Source of the DNA: JACVRN01 sp036389255
GTDB taxonomy: Bacteria > Acidobacteriota > Blastocatellia > Pyrinomonadales > Pyrinomonadaceae
Reading direction: 5' to 3'
NCBI GenBank assembly: GCA_036389255.1
Contig: DASVQI010000034.1
Location: 1 to 39,579, forward strand
Length of the DNA: 39,579 bases
In this document: positions 6,738 through 15,126 of the stretch, in pieces
How positions within the stretch are numbered: the first letter of the stretch is position 1
How the letters are laid out: the number at the start of each line of letters is the position of its first letter
Position numbers and translations under genes: made by a program
Notes under the pieces: generated by a model
The model's database searches: none
What the model was told of the DNA's origin: nothing
Seen by the model: the letters and a program-made list of their open reading frames with translations, nothing else

Positions 6738-7952
6738 TCATCTGTTGTTACCGGGCGAAGTGGCCTGAATGGTCAGTTCCGTGCCGTTTCTCAACTGCAA
6801 GTTCTCCCGGCCCTGAACATAGACTGAGCCCGCGCCTGCGCCCGCGCCGACAACGGCTCCGATGGCCGCTCCCTTGCCGCCACCGGCGATTGCGCCGATG
6901 ATTGCGCCGACGCCTGTGCCGATAGCTGTCCGCACGCCGGTTCTCTCCGTCTGATTGGAGCTTTCAACGCTGCCTTCATTGTCCACTCGAATGGTTTCGC
7001 CATCATTTGTGCGCACGCTGTTTACGAGTCCGGCGAAGGAATAGGTGCGTCCGTTTCTCAACTGAATAGTCTCGAAGTTGAGCGTCATGCCGGAACGTCC
7101 CGTCACCCTGCCCGACTGGCTGACCTGCGACACATAGCCGCTAATCGTCGCTCCCTCATACTCCGCAGGCTCTCGCACCGTCAGGGTGAAAGTGTCGCGG
7201 TCGCGCGTCTGTCCGGTTGACAGTTCATTATTGAGCACCGCCACCAGTCGTGTACCGTCCCTCACTATAAAGTTGTTGGAGGTGGTTTCAGTTCTAGTAC
7301 CGGGATACGTAGGCTGTCCGTCATAGATGTTCCACTGCGCGATATTGGAAGTCCTGTCATAGAAGCTCTGTACGACGATGGGCTGGTCGAGCCTGTCGGA
7401 ATAGATTCGACGCGTAACGCGCAGGCTGCGACCGTTATCCAACGGTTCAAATGTCACGCTGAAATCGCTGCTCCTGTTGCCCGTTGTGCTGACTTCCAAA
7501 CGGTCACCCTGAAGTGTCGCGCGTGTGCGTAAGGTGCGCCCGTTACCCATTGTTTCGGAGCGCTCTTGGCCGTCAGCGTCAAACGTGATGCGGGCGGCGC
7601 GTGATGAAGCGATGCTGACATTGCGCCCGTTCTGTTCTATGGCAAGCATGTCAGGCGCTTCCAAACGTCCCATAATATTGTCCTGCACGCGCTCACGCTG
7701 TCCCTGCGGCAGATTGACGGTCGCGCGGTCTGACATGGCCCTAGCATCATCGCCGCGCGTGGTGTCGAGACGATAGGTGCCAGTCAATCGGGCGTTCATA
7801 ATATCGGGCCGGTTGGAAGTTGAACGCCTTGACGAGCGTCTCTGCTGCGCCTGTGCTATCAAGCCGCCCGTTGCGAGCGTCACTAGTAGAAAGACCAGTG
7901 CAATGCGCCTCATTAATATGAACACAGAGGCAATATGTTTTAAGTTATTCAT
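6738..7952 (-). CDS. Secreted protein with C-terminal glycine zipper
   Basis: A 404-aa exported protein. The signal peptide (residues ~1-35, hydrophobic IALVFLLVTLATGGLIAQAQQ) is followed by a serine/arginine-rich linker and a beta-rich region of about 250 residues. A glycine zipper follows (about 335-375, with GTGVGAIIGAIAGGGKG and AAIGAVVGAGAGAGS) of the YMGG/outer-membrane 17-kDa-antigen type, and the protein ends with a short strand domain. It is probably an envelope or outer-membrane-associated protein. AAGGAAAAAAGG precedes the chosen ATG; a later in-frame ATG (MRRIALVF) is an alternative start. A CRP-like site lies ~250 bp upstream. Confidence 0.7.
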   Translation of the reverse strand: MNNLKHIASVFILMRRIALVFLLVTLATGGLIAQAQQRRSSRRSTSNRPDIMNARLTGTYRLDTTRGDDARAMSDRATVNLPQGQRERVQDNIMGRLEAPDMLAIEQNGRNVSIASSRAARITFDADGQERSETMGNGRTLRTRATLQGDRLEVSTTGNRSSDFSVTFEPLDNGRSLRVTRRIYSDRLDQPIVVQSFYDRTSNIAQWNIYDGQPTYPGTRTETTSNNFIVRDGTRLVAVLNNELSTGQTRDRDTFTLTVREPAEYEGATISGYVSQVSQSGRVTGRSGMTLNFETIQLRNGRTYSFAGLVNSVRTNDGETIRVDNEGSVESSNQTERTGVRTAIGTGVGAIIGAIAGGGKGAAIGAVVGAGAGAGSVYVQGRENLQLRNGTELTIQATSPGNNR

Positions 7953-8255
7953 CCTTTTTTCCTTCTCAGCTTGAAAAGCTATTAAGATTGTACAAATAGA
8001 GACTAATACGGCATCAGCCGCATTAAAGGAGGGTATTTAATAAGGGGTTTTTGTAGGCACGGGCATCAGCAGCGCTCCTCTCTTCAGTCATCTCTGGGGA
8101 ACCCCAGACGGCACAAAAGGAAGGTTGCTGACCCGGTCTCAGGTGTCGAAAGGTAATTTATCTAAAGAACAACTGAATATAGCATTATGAAGAGAGAGGC
8201 GTCGGTGCGGTATCACACATATCAATCGAGGTGAGAATGAATTGACTAGAGACTT
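7953..8255. other. Intergenic region with a palindrome and a CRP-like site
   Basis: No gene is seen. TCTGGGG-AA-CCCCAGA at 8093-8108 is a tight perfect palindrome suited to an operator or a small hairpin. The CRP-like site at 8202-8221 and a minus-strand TATATT at 8181-8176 would give a ~217-nt leader to the secreted glycine-zipper gene. Confidence 0.42.
8202..8221 (-). promoter_or_regulatory. CRP/Fnr-type operator upstream of the glycine-zipper gene
   Basis: TCGGTGC-GGTATC-ACACATA matches the 706-725 palindrome at 15 of 20 positions, with an intact right half (TATCACACATA identical). Its centre is 30.5 bp from a minus-strand TATATT, i.e. near -42 of the inferred start. It lies just past the stop of the third Crp/Fnr gene. 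Confidence 0.45.
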
Positions 8256-8969
8256 CTATCCCAGCAGCCGCTCAAACTCATCCTTCACCACCCTATAACA
8301 CTCACATGCTATGGCTTCCAGCTTCCCGCGATCCAGTATCTGTATATGCCCGCGCACGTAGCTGATTGCTCCGTCATCCTGCAACCGTCCCGCCGCCACC
8401 GTCACCCCTTCGCGGCGCACGCCCAGCATGTCTGCTATCAACTCCTGCGTCATGATAAGCTCGTCCGCCTCCACCCGGTCGTGGCTCAACAAGAGCCAGC
8501 GCGACAGTTGCTGTTCCACCGAATGAAGCCGATTGCAGACAGCCGTCTGCGAGATTTGTGTAATCAGAGCTTGCGTGTAACGCAGGAGCAGTTGCTGGAA
8601 CCTGCTCCCGAGCGCAAACTCGGCCTGCATTGCTTTGGCCCTCATTCTGACTGCTCCCCCGGCGCTCTGCACGACAGCGCGGTTGGGCATCGTTCCGCCT
8701 CCCATAAAAAGCGCTATCCCTACCACTCCTTCGTTACCAGCCAGACCCATCTCCGCCGATGAGCCGTCCTCCATCAGATAAAGCAGAGAGATAATCGCAG
8801 TCGTGGGAAAGTAGACATAATCCAGATGTTCCCCCGATTCATAAATAACTTCGCCAAGGTCAAAGGAAACGGGTTCAAGGTAGGGGCGCAGGCGTTCATA
8901 TTCCTCCTGCGGAAGAGCGGCAAGAAGCCGGTTTCCTACCGGCTCATCAAATTTTACAGATTTAGACAT
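8256..8969 (-). CDS. Crp/Fnr family transcriptional regulator (copy 3)
   Basis: A 237-aa regulator very close to copy 1: it shares NRLLAALP-EEYERLR, YVYFP, the segment VVGIALFMGGGTMPNRAVV, and the C-terminal CECYRVVKDE-ERLL. Effector barrel about residues 10-140, winged HTH about 150-220 (MLGVRREGVTVAAGRLQDDGAI). No cAMP-contact motif and no iron-sulfur cysteines are seen. The recognition helix differs from copy 1 at several positions (VRREGVTV against IQREAVSL), so the two may share or split operators. No clear ribosome binding site precedes the ATG. Confidence 0.87.
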   Translation of the reverse strand: MSKSVKFDEPVGNRLLAALPQEEYERLRPYLEPVSFDLGEVIYESGEHLDYVYFPTTAIISLLYLMEDGSSAEMGLAGNEGVVGIALFMGGGTMPNRAVVQSAGGAVRMRAKAMQAEFALGSRFQQLLLRYTQALITQISQTAVCNRLHSVEQQLSRWLLLSHDRVEADELIMTQELIADMLGVRREGVTVAAGRLQDDGAISYVRGHIQILDRGKLEAIACECYRVVKDEFERLLG

Positions 8970-9302
8970 GAGCAGTTTGTACTGTGCGTTGCGGCTTCCA
9001 TATGCGCGTCTGTCGCTTCAGGGGACATGAAGCTTGGATTATATTCAGTCTATCTGTTTTTGCAACAAAGCTGCTCCGCGACAGCCGTCGGCTTCGTTTC
9101 ACATTCTCGGCTCAAGGTTTTAAGTTCGGCTCAGCGAATTACGGTTTCGCGCGCAGCTCGTCAAGTCTTGGCTCGACAGCAACGTAATAAGCGCGGAGTC
9201 TCTAGCAGCCTTCTTTGTCTTCAACCAATCTTTGCAAGACAACGGGCGAGCGCCCGGTTCGAGTGAGTTGTTCGGTGCGGCGTTGTTTAGCAGAGCAAAA
9301 TA
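8970..9302. other. Gene-free interval upstream of copy 3 crp
   Basis: Open frames here lack ribosome sites and look random. The right end carries an attC-like arm. No clear promoter for the minus-strand crp gene could be identified. Confidence 0.4.
9248..9276 (-). repeat. Possible degenerate attC arm after the glycosyltransferase gene
   Basis: GCGCCCGGTTCGAGTGAGTTGTTCGGT resembles the R''/L'' arm of the attC sites at 18-25 kb (CTCCGGTTGAATGAGTTGTTAGAC) and, like them, lies ~27 bp past a minus-strand stop codon. The opposite arm is not clear; CGAATTA near 9136 is a weak candidate. It may be a decayed attC or a chance match. Confidence 0.33.
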
Positions 9303-10787
9303 TCATCTACGCTTAATCGTGGCATAGACTAATGAGCCATCCTCGGCCAATACGTGAATGTCGTAGTCCGACGAAAGACGCTCTACGTCCTCTTTAAGAA
9401 GGATTATACGCTTCGTAGAGTCCTGCGTTACCTCCGCCAAATTTTCATAGTTGACATACCGCCGAGCATCTTCGCTAGCTGGCTTTGATGCCGCGTAGGT
9501 TTGACGTATAGGGCGGTCACTGTAGAACAACGATACCTGAGCATAAAACGGCTCGACCCCGTAGAGCAGCACTAGAGAATCCTTATCATCATGACTTCTG
9601 CTTTGAGCGAGACGAGATAGTTTAACGACAGACTCTTCCGGCTTATGATTGAGATAGAGAGAGACGAAACTGTATAAGCCGCCGACGATAATTAGGACGG
9701 CACATGCGGCAGTTATGATGCGTCGGTAGATAGTGCGCGATTGATAATCCTGATAAAGATTACTGATAAAAACCGCAATGAGAAGGGCTAATGCCGGATA
9801 AAGAGGGACGATATACCAGGGACGCCTTGTGGGTATCACCGTGTAAAGTCCGAAAACCAGCGCACAGAGAAGCAGAAGAACCCATGAGTGGGATTTCTCT
9901 TTATGATTTCTCCTGATGATTGAGACGACGGCAAACGGCACCAGCAGACACCACGGGAAGAAACCATCCACCAACTTTCCAACGTAGTAGAGATAGCCGG
10001 TAGCATGTCCTTCCAGCGTCCTTGTTGAGCGAGCGATGACATGATAGCCGATGTATTCACCTATGAAAGCGCGCCCATACCAAACGTACATCAGTATGTG
10101 CCATGGCGCGATTATCAGTAACGCCAGCAAAACGCCCTGCCAGAAATGTCTCAATCTAATCGCGGCACTGAATCGCTTGTCGAAAGCGAGCGCCAGTAAA
10201 ATCGCGGCGGGCGCGATAATGCCGCCAGCGCCTTTTACCATCAAAGCCAGCGCACACGAGAGCCAAACCAAATACCACCATTTCTGATTCTCACTCTTTA
10301 GTCGCAAGTAGGCGTAGACGGCGAGGTAGGTGAACAGCGTCAGCATCACATCCATCGTGCCGAACCTAGAAAAGGATAGAAAGTGATAGCAGGTTAATAA
10401 AATCACAGCCGCCAGCAAACCGACTCGCTTGCTGTACGTATAGCTACCGATTAAATACGTTACTCCGACGAGCGCAATGCCGGAGAGCGCTGAAGGCAAT
10501 CGCGCCCAAAACTCGCTGACGCCGAACAGCCGGTAAAAGAGCGCAGTAATCCACATGAACAAAGGCGGCTTCTCAAACCATGGCTGGTATTCCCAATGCA
10601 GCGTCAGCCCGTCTCCGCCCTGCACAATCTCCTTGGAAACCTGCGCGTAGATGGCTTCATCCCATGCGGCTAAACTGCCTGTGCCTAATTTCCACAGAAG
10701 CGCGAAAGCCGCTATTAAAACTAAGAAAGATATGAGTCGGAAGTTTGAGGAAAACCGCTCTTGAGTCAGAGGCTTGGTTGGCGTCAT
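9303..10787 (-). CDS. ArnT/PMT-type membrane glycosyltransferase (GT39/GT83-like)
   Basis: A 494-aa polytopic inner-membrane protein of about 11-12 helices. It would transfer a sugar from a lipid-phosphate donor to lipid A, protein or another envelope acceptor. The N-terminal periplasmic loop carries the catalytic WDEA motif (about residue 42) and W-E-YQPWFEKPPLFMW, both typical of ArnT and protein O-mannosyltransferases. The C-terminal ~100 residues form a soluble exported domain. It stands alone, with no arn operon neighbours, so the donor and acceptor are unknown. An attC-like arm follows the stop. Confidence 0.82.
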   Translation of the reverse strand: MTPTKPLTQERFSSNFRLISFLVLIAAFALLWKLGTGSLAAWDEAIYAQVSKEIVQGGDGLTLHWEYQPWFEKPPLFMWITALFYRLFGVSEFWARLPSALSGIALVGVTYLIGSYTYSKRVGLLAAVILLTCYHFLSFSRFGTMDVMLTLFTYLAVYAYLRLKSENQKWWYLVWLSCALALMVKGAGGIIAPAAILLALAFDKRFSAAIRLRHFWQGVLLALLIIAPWHILMYVWYGRAFIGEYIGYHVIARSTRTLEGHATGYLYYVGKLVDGFFPWCLLVPFAVVSIIRRNHKEKSHSWVLLLLCALVFGLYTVIPTRRPWYIVPLYPALALLIAVFISNLYQDYQSRTIYRRIITAACAVLIIVGGLYSFVSLYLNHKPEESVVKLSRLAQSRSHDDKDSLVLLYGVEPFYAQVSLFYSDRPIRQTYAASKPASEDARRYVNYENLAEVTQDSTKRIILLKEDVERLSSDYDIHVLAEDGSLVYATIKRR

Positions 10788-11108
10788 GGAACGCTGCTCA
10801 CTTCATTCGAAGATTTTAGAGAAGCTACTCGAATGATGTTAGACACCACGCGCGCCGAAATTGTTCCGTATGATTGCTGGCGCACAAAAGGCGCGTCAGC
10901 CGCCTGCGAATTCCCCCAAAGCCAGCATGATGGCCTCTGGCTGCCGCGCCAATTCGCCAAGCGTCGTGTGGGTAGTGGCGACACCTCAGCAATCCTACCA
11001 TTAGAAGGTAAGCAGGTGGCATCTACGAGGAAGTGGATTGCATTGACAGTCCCATAGATGCAATCCACTGCCTGTAGACCCTTTCCATTTCTATCGTCAA
11101 CGCGACGC
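10788..11108. other. Gene-free interval with an inverted repeat
   Basis: AGTGGATTGCAT (11032-11043) and ATGCAATCCACT (11058-11069) form a perfect 12-bp stem with a 14-base loop, about 40 bp past the stop of the amine oxidase gene, where a terminator would be expected. No T-run follows. Otherwise nothing coding is seen. Confidence 0.45.
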
Positions 11109-12863
11109 TCAGGTGCGGCCCTGAACGAGGCGGCGTGTATTAGGCGCACGCTTGATTTGCGGGATGGTTTTGGGTAGACGGCCACCTATTTGTTCAACGA
11201 CATGTTGGGCCGACATCATAGCGCCCTCCTGCCAGCCCGGCAGAGGCGAGACTTGATCTCCTACGACGAAAAAGCGTCTGTCCGGGGCCAGCAGCCGCGC
11301 GTAGGCTTTGGCATCCGCCGCACTGTCGGGCTTCCAGTCTGCCCAGCCGCCGCCTTCGTTCGGAATATTTTGCCACGCGATGGAGATGGCCTTGTCAGAG
11401 GGGACGAGCCGCGTGTCTGCAAACTCCGGGTGAAACTTGACTGCCCCTTTACGAGCCACGCGGACGCGCTCTTCAAGACTCATGTTGCCGAAGGCTATGG
11501 CGTCCTTGTCGTAGTTATAGACGCCTGTCAGCGTGCCGTTCTTCGTGAAGTAGTCATAGGACGGATACCACATCTGCGTGATGGGGTCGTCGGTATAGCT
11601 GATGCCGCCATAAATCTGCCACTTGTTCGATTCCCAGAAACGCTGGTTGGCCTGCCAGCCCAGCTTGCAGGTCGGCGCGTAAACGCACTGTCTGACGGCG
11701 GCGTCGAAATCGGGCGTGAAATTGTTCTTGATGTTCTTCAGCAATGGCAAGGGGATGTTGCTGATGCAGTAGTCGGCGTTGATGCTGCTGCGTTTGCCAC
11801 GGCTCTCTACGACGACCGTCACGCCGTCGTCGCGTATCTGTATGTCCAGCGTTTTGGTGTTGGTCTGGATGAGTGAGCCGACCTTTCGCACAAAGCCTTC
11901 GACAATCTTATCCATGCCGCCGACGGGTTGAAAGAGCGTAGGCTGCCACTCGTACTCAAACGACTGGTAGAAGCGGAAGCGCCAGAACTCGGAGCTGAGC
12001 AACTCCTGTAGCTTGAGCCTTTCTTCTGGCTCGCATTGCTCGTAGACAGTCATGGGCTTTTCGCAGCCGGAGCGCGTAGAGCCGCTATATTGGAAACAGG
12101 AGACGCATTCTTTGTCGCAACTCGCGCAGTCCGAACACGTTGAAGCATTGCACGTCTTACACTTGGTCTGGCCGCAAGCGCCGCACAGGTTGTTTTCACC
12201 GAGGTCGCCGTAGTTCTTCAGTAGGCACAGCAGCTTGTTGCGATCTCCGGCGTCCAGTTCCGTGTTGAGCGCGTTCTGGCTGACGGCCTTCGAGAGCATC
12301 TCGGAGATGTAGCCCTGCATGTCGTTGGCGATGCGGCGCTTGATTTGCGCCTTGCCGCCAAAAGCCTTGTCGCTCTGGAACAGGTTTGCCATCGTCTCCA
12401 TGACGTAGATTTCGAGCGAGACGCCCAGCTCCTGACAATAGTGTAGGACGCGGCGGTGATGATAGGGCAGCCGCCCCGGCCCTAAATTCAGATACAAGCC
12501 CTCGTCGAAAGCGCAGACCTGTCTGGTCGCCACTCCCTTTTCGTTGACCTCGTTGACGACGGTGCCGCGCCGCGCCGTGTGATTGCGTCCTCCGGCCCTT
12601 TCCGTCAACTCTATAATCCGGCAGCTATAGCCCGCGCGCATCAACTCGTAAGCGGCGGTCAGCCCGCCTATGCCAGCGCCGAGGATGATGACGCTCTTAC
12701 CTGCGCCCGAGCCGGGCGTAAGCTGCGGCGGCCCGGCCCAAGCCTCCGGCAGGTTAATCAAACCGAGCGCGGTCATCGTCTCGTAGAGCGCCACCGAACC
12801 GCCCGCCATGCCGACTCGCTCCAAAAAGCGTCGGCGCGTCAAACCTTTCTTTGCCTCCGTCAT
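11109..12863 (-). CDS. Tat-exported FAD amine oxidase with cysteine-rich insert
   Basis: A 584-aa flavoprotein of the flavin monoamine oxidase / L-amino-acid oxidase family, which oxidises amines to imines and releases H2O2. A twin-arginine signal (TRRRFLERVGMAGGS) indicates folded export. The FAD dinucleotide fold is VIILGAGIGGLTAAYEL followed by ELTERAGGRNHT; the C-terminal FAD segment is FVVGDQVSPLPGWQEGAM. About residues 227-267 hold ten cysteines (CGAC, CKTC, CSDC, ASC, CVSC types), an unusual insert that looks metal-binding. Start: GGAGG lies eight bases before this ATG; another ATG two codons upstream is too close. Substrate unknown. Confidence 0.82.
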   Translation of the reverse strand: MTEAKKGLTRRRFLERVGMAGGSVALYETMTALGLINLPEAWAGPPQLTPGSGAGKSVIILGAGIGGLTAAYELMRAGYSCRIIELTERAGGRNHTARRGTVVNEVNEKGVATRQVCAFDEGLYLNLGPGRLPYHHRRVLHYCQELGVSLEIYVMETMANLFQSDKAFGGKAQIKRRIANDMQGYISEMLSKAVSQNALNTELDAGDRNKLLCLLKNYGDLGENNLCGACGQTKCKTCNASTCSDCASCDKECVSCFQYSGSTRSGCEKPMTVYEQCEPEERLKLQELLSSEFWRFRFYQSFEYEWQPTLFQPVGGMDKIVEGFVRKVGSLIQTNTKTLDIQIRDDGVTVVVESRGKRSSINADYCISNIPLPLLKNIKNNFTPDFDAAVRQCVYAPTCKLGWQANQRFWESNKWQIYGGISYTDDPITQMWYPSYDYFTKNGTLTGVYNYDKDAIAFGNMSLEERVRVARKGAVKFHPEFADTRLVPSDKAISIAWQNIPNEGGGWADWKPDSAADAKAYARLLAPDRRFFVVGDQVSPLPGWQEGAMMSAQHVVEQIGGRLPKTIPQIKRAPNTRRLVQGRT

Positions 12864-13144
12864 CTTCATTCCCTCCTCTGTCTGGATAAAGCTGTTTGAG
12901 AATGTTGCTCGTGGCGCTTGCCTGACTGGCCCGAAACGTTCTCGCGCACGCGAGCCTTAGGTACTACTTCCCACCGGCAAATTGGTCTGGGCTAACTGAC
13001 CTGTAACTTTTATGAGGACGTGCTTACGGTAAAGAGCGGCCTGACTGATGTGCTCCTTAATACTCCTTTTCATTTCCCTTATCAATAGTTTGTTTGATTA
13101 AAGTCTACCGGCGGGGCGTGCTCTGCGGGCCTTCGTTCCCTAAA

Positions 13145-14260
13145 CTAACGGTTTGAGGATGACACTTCCGGCGGTGGATTGACGGCGAGAGGGCGCACCT
13201 TAGAGAGCAGTTCGGTCAGGAACACGTCTGGCAGCAGAAGCAGCGCTGTGTGGCCTTCGCCCTTGAGCATGACCAGTTCCTTACGGGGAGCCTCCAGAGA
13301 AGAAAAGTATTCCGCCGCAAGGACGGAGGGCGACTGTAAATCGGAATCGCCTTGTAGGATGAAGATGGGAACCTCGAACTTCGTCCCCAATCGCCTTGCG
13401 TCATAAGCCATCAACTCTCCGAAGAGTGTCTCAGAGGAGAAGCCGAAGGCGGCGAAGAGTGAGTAAGCATCTTTCAGCGAGTAGCCCGGCGTAGTCAGCG
13501 CCGCGACGAATACGTTCGGCAACGCTCGCCCGGATGACGATGGCGGTGCGTGCGTTACGGCCAGTCGGCCCTTGACCATCCATGTATTAAAGTCTTTGTA
13601 AGGCGGACGACCGATTCCTTCCAGAGCTTTTACGGCCTTTTCATCGCCCTCCATCCGGACTCGTTCCAAGAGCAGATTATAGGAAGTATCCTCATTACGC
13701 GGCATGTCAACTATCTGCCCCGTTCCAACGTAAGCGTGAAACAGGTCTGGACGCCGCGCGACCATCTCCATCCCTAGAATTGTGCCCCAAGAGTGCGCCA
13801 GCAAGATGACTTTCTCCGTGCCAAGACGATTGCGGACGAACTCGGCCACCTCTATACCGTCCTGAGCCATCCGCCCTATGCTCATCTCTTCGCTGCCCGC
13901 CTTGCCGTTGCGGCCGTAGGTACGGCCCGCGCCGCGTTGATCCCACTGCACCACCGTAAAATGCTTCTCCCAAGGACGGAATATCTCCGTAAAGGGGGTG
14001 TAGGAAAAGCCGGGGCCGCCGTGCAGGATGATGACGGCGGGGTTGGAACGGCTTTCTCCCCTTATCTGTATCCACTGCTCGATGCCGCCGATTCTGGCGA
14101 ACATCCCCTCATCAATTCCGCCGGGCGTGTCAATAGCGAGCGCTCGCGCCTTCCGGTGCTGGCAGTAAGCGCGGAAGGCTAGGCCGCCGACCAATAGCAA
14201 TGCGACAAGCCCTGAGATGACGAGGCCGCCCTTCCATACAAAGCTGAAACCGAGTCTCAT
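13145..14260 (-). CDS. Alpha/beta hydrolase, proline iminopeptidase-like
   Basis: A 371-aa hydrolase with an N-terminal hydrophobic anchor (about residues 5-30). The fold motifs follow in order: oxyanion loop HGGPGFSYTPF, DQRGAGRTYG, nucleophile elbow AHSWGT (Ser), acid in LQGDSD, and His in GEGHTALL. It resembles prolyl aminopeptidases of the S33 group, which often carry GGSWGS; here AHSWG suggests a related hydrolase. GGAGG eight bases before this ATG sets the start; an upstream GTG is less likely. It is divergent from a TetR gene, its likely regulator. Confidence 0.82.
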   Translation of the reverse strand: MRLGFSFVWKGGLVISGLVALLLVGGLAFRAYCQHRKARALAIDTPGGIDEGMFARIGGIEQWIQIRGESRSNPAVIILHGGPGFSYTPFTEIFRPWEKHFTVVQWDQRGAGRTYGRNGKAGSEEMSIGRMAQDGIEVAEFVRNRLGTEKVILLAHSWGTILGMEMVARRPDLFHAYVGTGQIVDMPRNEDTSYNLLLERVRMEGDEKAVKALEGIGRPPYKDFNTWMVKGRLAVTHAPPSSSGRALPNVFVAALTTPGYSLKDAYSLFAAFGFSSETLFGELMAYDARRLGTKFEVPIFILQGDSDLQSPSVLAAEYFSSLEAPRKELVMLKGEGHTALLLLPDVFLTELLSKVRPLAVNPPPEVSSSNR

Positions 14261-14362
14261 TTTATGTTCCTCCAACACCCGGCAATTCGATTACAACTGT
14301 CCGGCTCCGGCGTGAGCGCTCGCGCTAGCCTGCGAGAGTTCGACCATAGCAACCTTGCATAT

Positions 14363-14399
14363 AAAATACAAGGGTGTATATTATACGTCGTTGTATTTT
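14363..14399. promoter_or_regulatory. Inverted repeat operator between hydrolase and TetR genes
   Basis: AAAATACAA (14363-14371) and TTGTATTTT (14391-14399) are perfect inverted arms around an AT-rich centre with its own imperfect GTATATTATAC symmetry. It lies in the 178-bp divergent intergenic space, 40 bp upstream of the TetR start, where TetR operators normally sit. Confidence 0.5.
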
Positions 14400-14438
14400 T
14401 CTTGGTTCCGTCTATTTATATTTTGGTATGATGGCCTC

Positions 14439-15065
14439 ATGCCAGCACGAAAGAGAACCCGCCGGGCGGGAGCGACGAAGGGTGATAAGCGGCAGAGGAC
14501 GCGTGCGCGCCTGATAGAGGCTGCGGCGGAAGTTATCAACGAGAAGGGCTTCGACCGGACTTCACTTGAAGAGGTGGCCAGAAGGGCCGGGATGACACGG
14601 GGTGCCATTTACGGCAACTTCAAGGACAAGGAGGAGCTTTTCCTAGCCGTCGCAGAGAGCAGGTGGGAACCTATAGCCCCGCCTCTAAAGCAAGGTGCCA
14701 GCTTGAGGGAACAGATGCGCATCCTTGGGAAGGCGGTCGCAGCTGCGGCGGAAGAGCGCAGGGCCAGCGCTGTCGGTGCTCTGTCGTTCCAACTCTACAC
14801 TCTGACCCACGAGGAGATGCGAGTCCGGCTGGCCGGTGCGAATGCGGAGGTCTATCGCTGGGCAGAGAGGGAGATGAAGAAGTTTATACCCGCCGGTGAG
14901 CTGCCGGTGCCGCCCGCGCAGTTCGTACGCGTAGTACACGCCTTGACAGAAGGGTTGCTGGCGCTCAGGTTCCTGACGCCGGAGCTAATAACGGAAGAGA
15001 TTATCATCGCCGCATTCGAGGCTCTGGCTCCGCCCCGGCCTCGAAAGTCTAACAGGCACGATTAA
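14439..15065 (+). CDS. TetR/AcrR family transcriptional regulator
   Basis: A 208-aa repressor-type protein. A basic N-terminal tail leads into a TetR HTH at about residues 20-66 (RARLIEAAAEVINEKGFDRTSLEEVARRAGMTRGAIYGNFKDKEELF, read in parts), followed by an all-helical ligand domain. The ATG at MPARKRTRR is preferred over an upstream extension that would add an aromatic-rich, atypical segment. It is divergent from the hydrolase gene and 61 bp upstream of the exporter gene, so it probably controls one or both. Confidence 0.88.
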   Translation: MPARKRTRRAGATKGDKRQRTRARLIEAAAEVINEKGFDRTSLEEVARRAGMTRGAIYGNFKDKEELFLAVAESRWEPIAPPLKQGASLREQMRILGKAVAAAAEERRASAVGALSFQLYTLTHEEMRVRLAGANAEVYRWAEREMKKFIPAGELPVPPAQFVRVVHALTEGLLALRFLTPELITEEIIIAAFEALAPPRPRKSNRHD

Positions 15066-15126
15066 CAATTATACGGGTCTGGCAGCCGAGATATAATTCA
15101 GGCCGGGCATCCGTACAAAGAGAATA

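Noticed and set aside
8826..9266. Plus-strand open frame of 146 codons antisense to the third crp gene
   Set aside because: Its first half is the shadow of a clear Crp/Fnr gene and the rest lacks a ribosome site or any recognisable domain.
10820..10837. CGAATGATGTTAGAC resembling an attC right arm upstream of the glycosyltransferase gene
   Set aside because: Two bases are missing relative to the arm consensus, no partner arm lies ~100 bp away outside coding sequence, and no gene stop is nearby.
12919..13040. GCCTGACTGGCCCGAAAC upstream of the amine oxidase gene as a possible attC left arm
   Set aside because: No GGTTGAATGAG-like arm is found at the expected distance; the resemblance is limited to a few bases.
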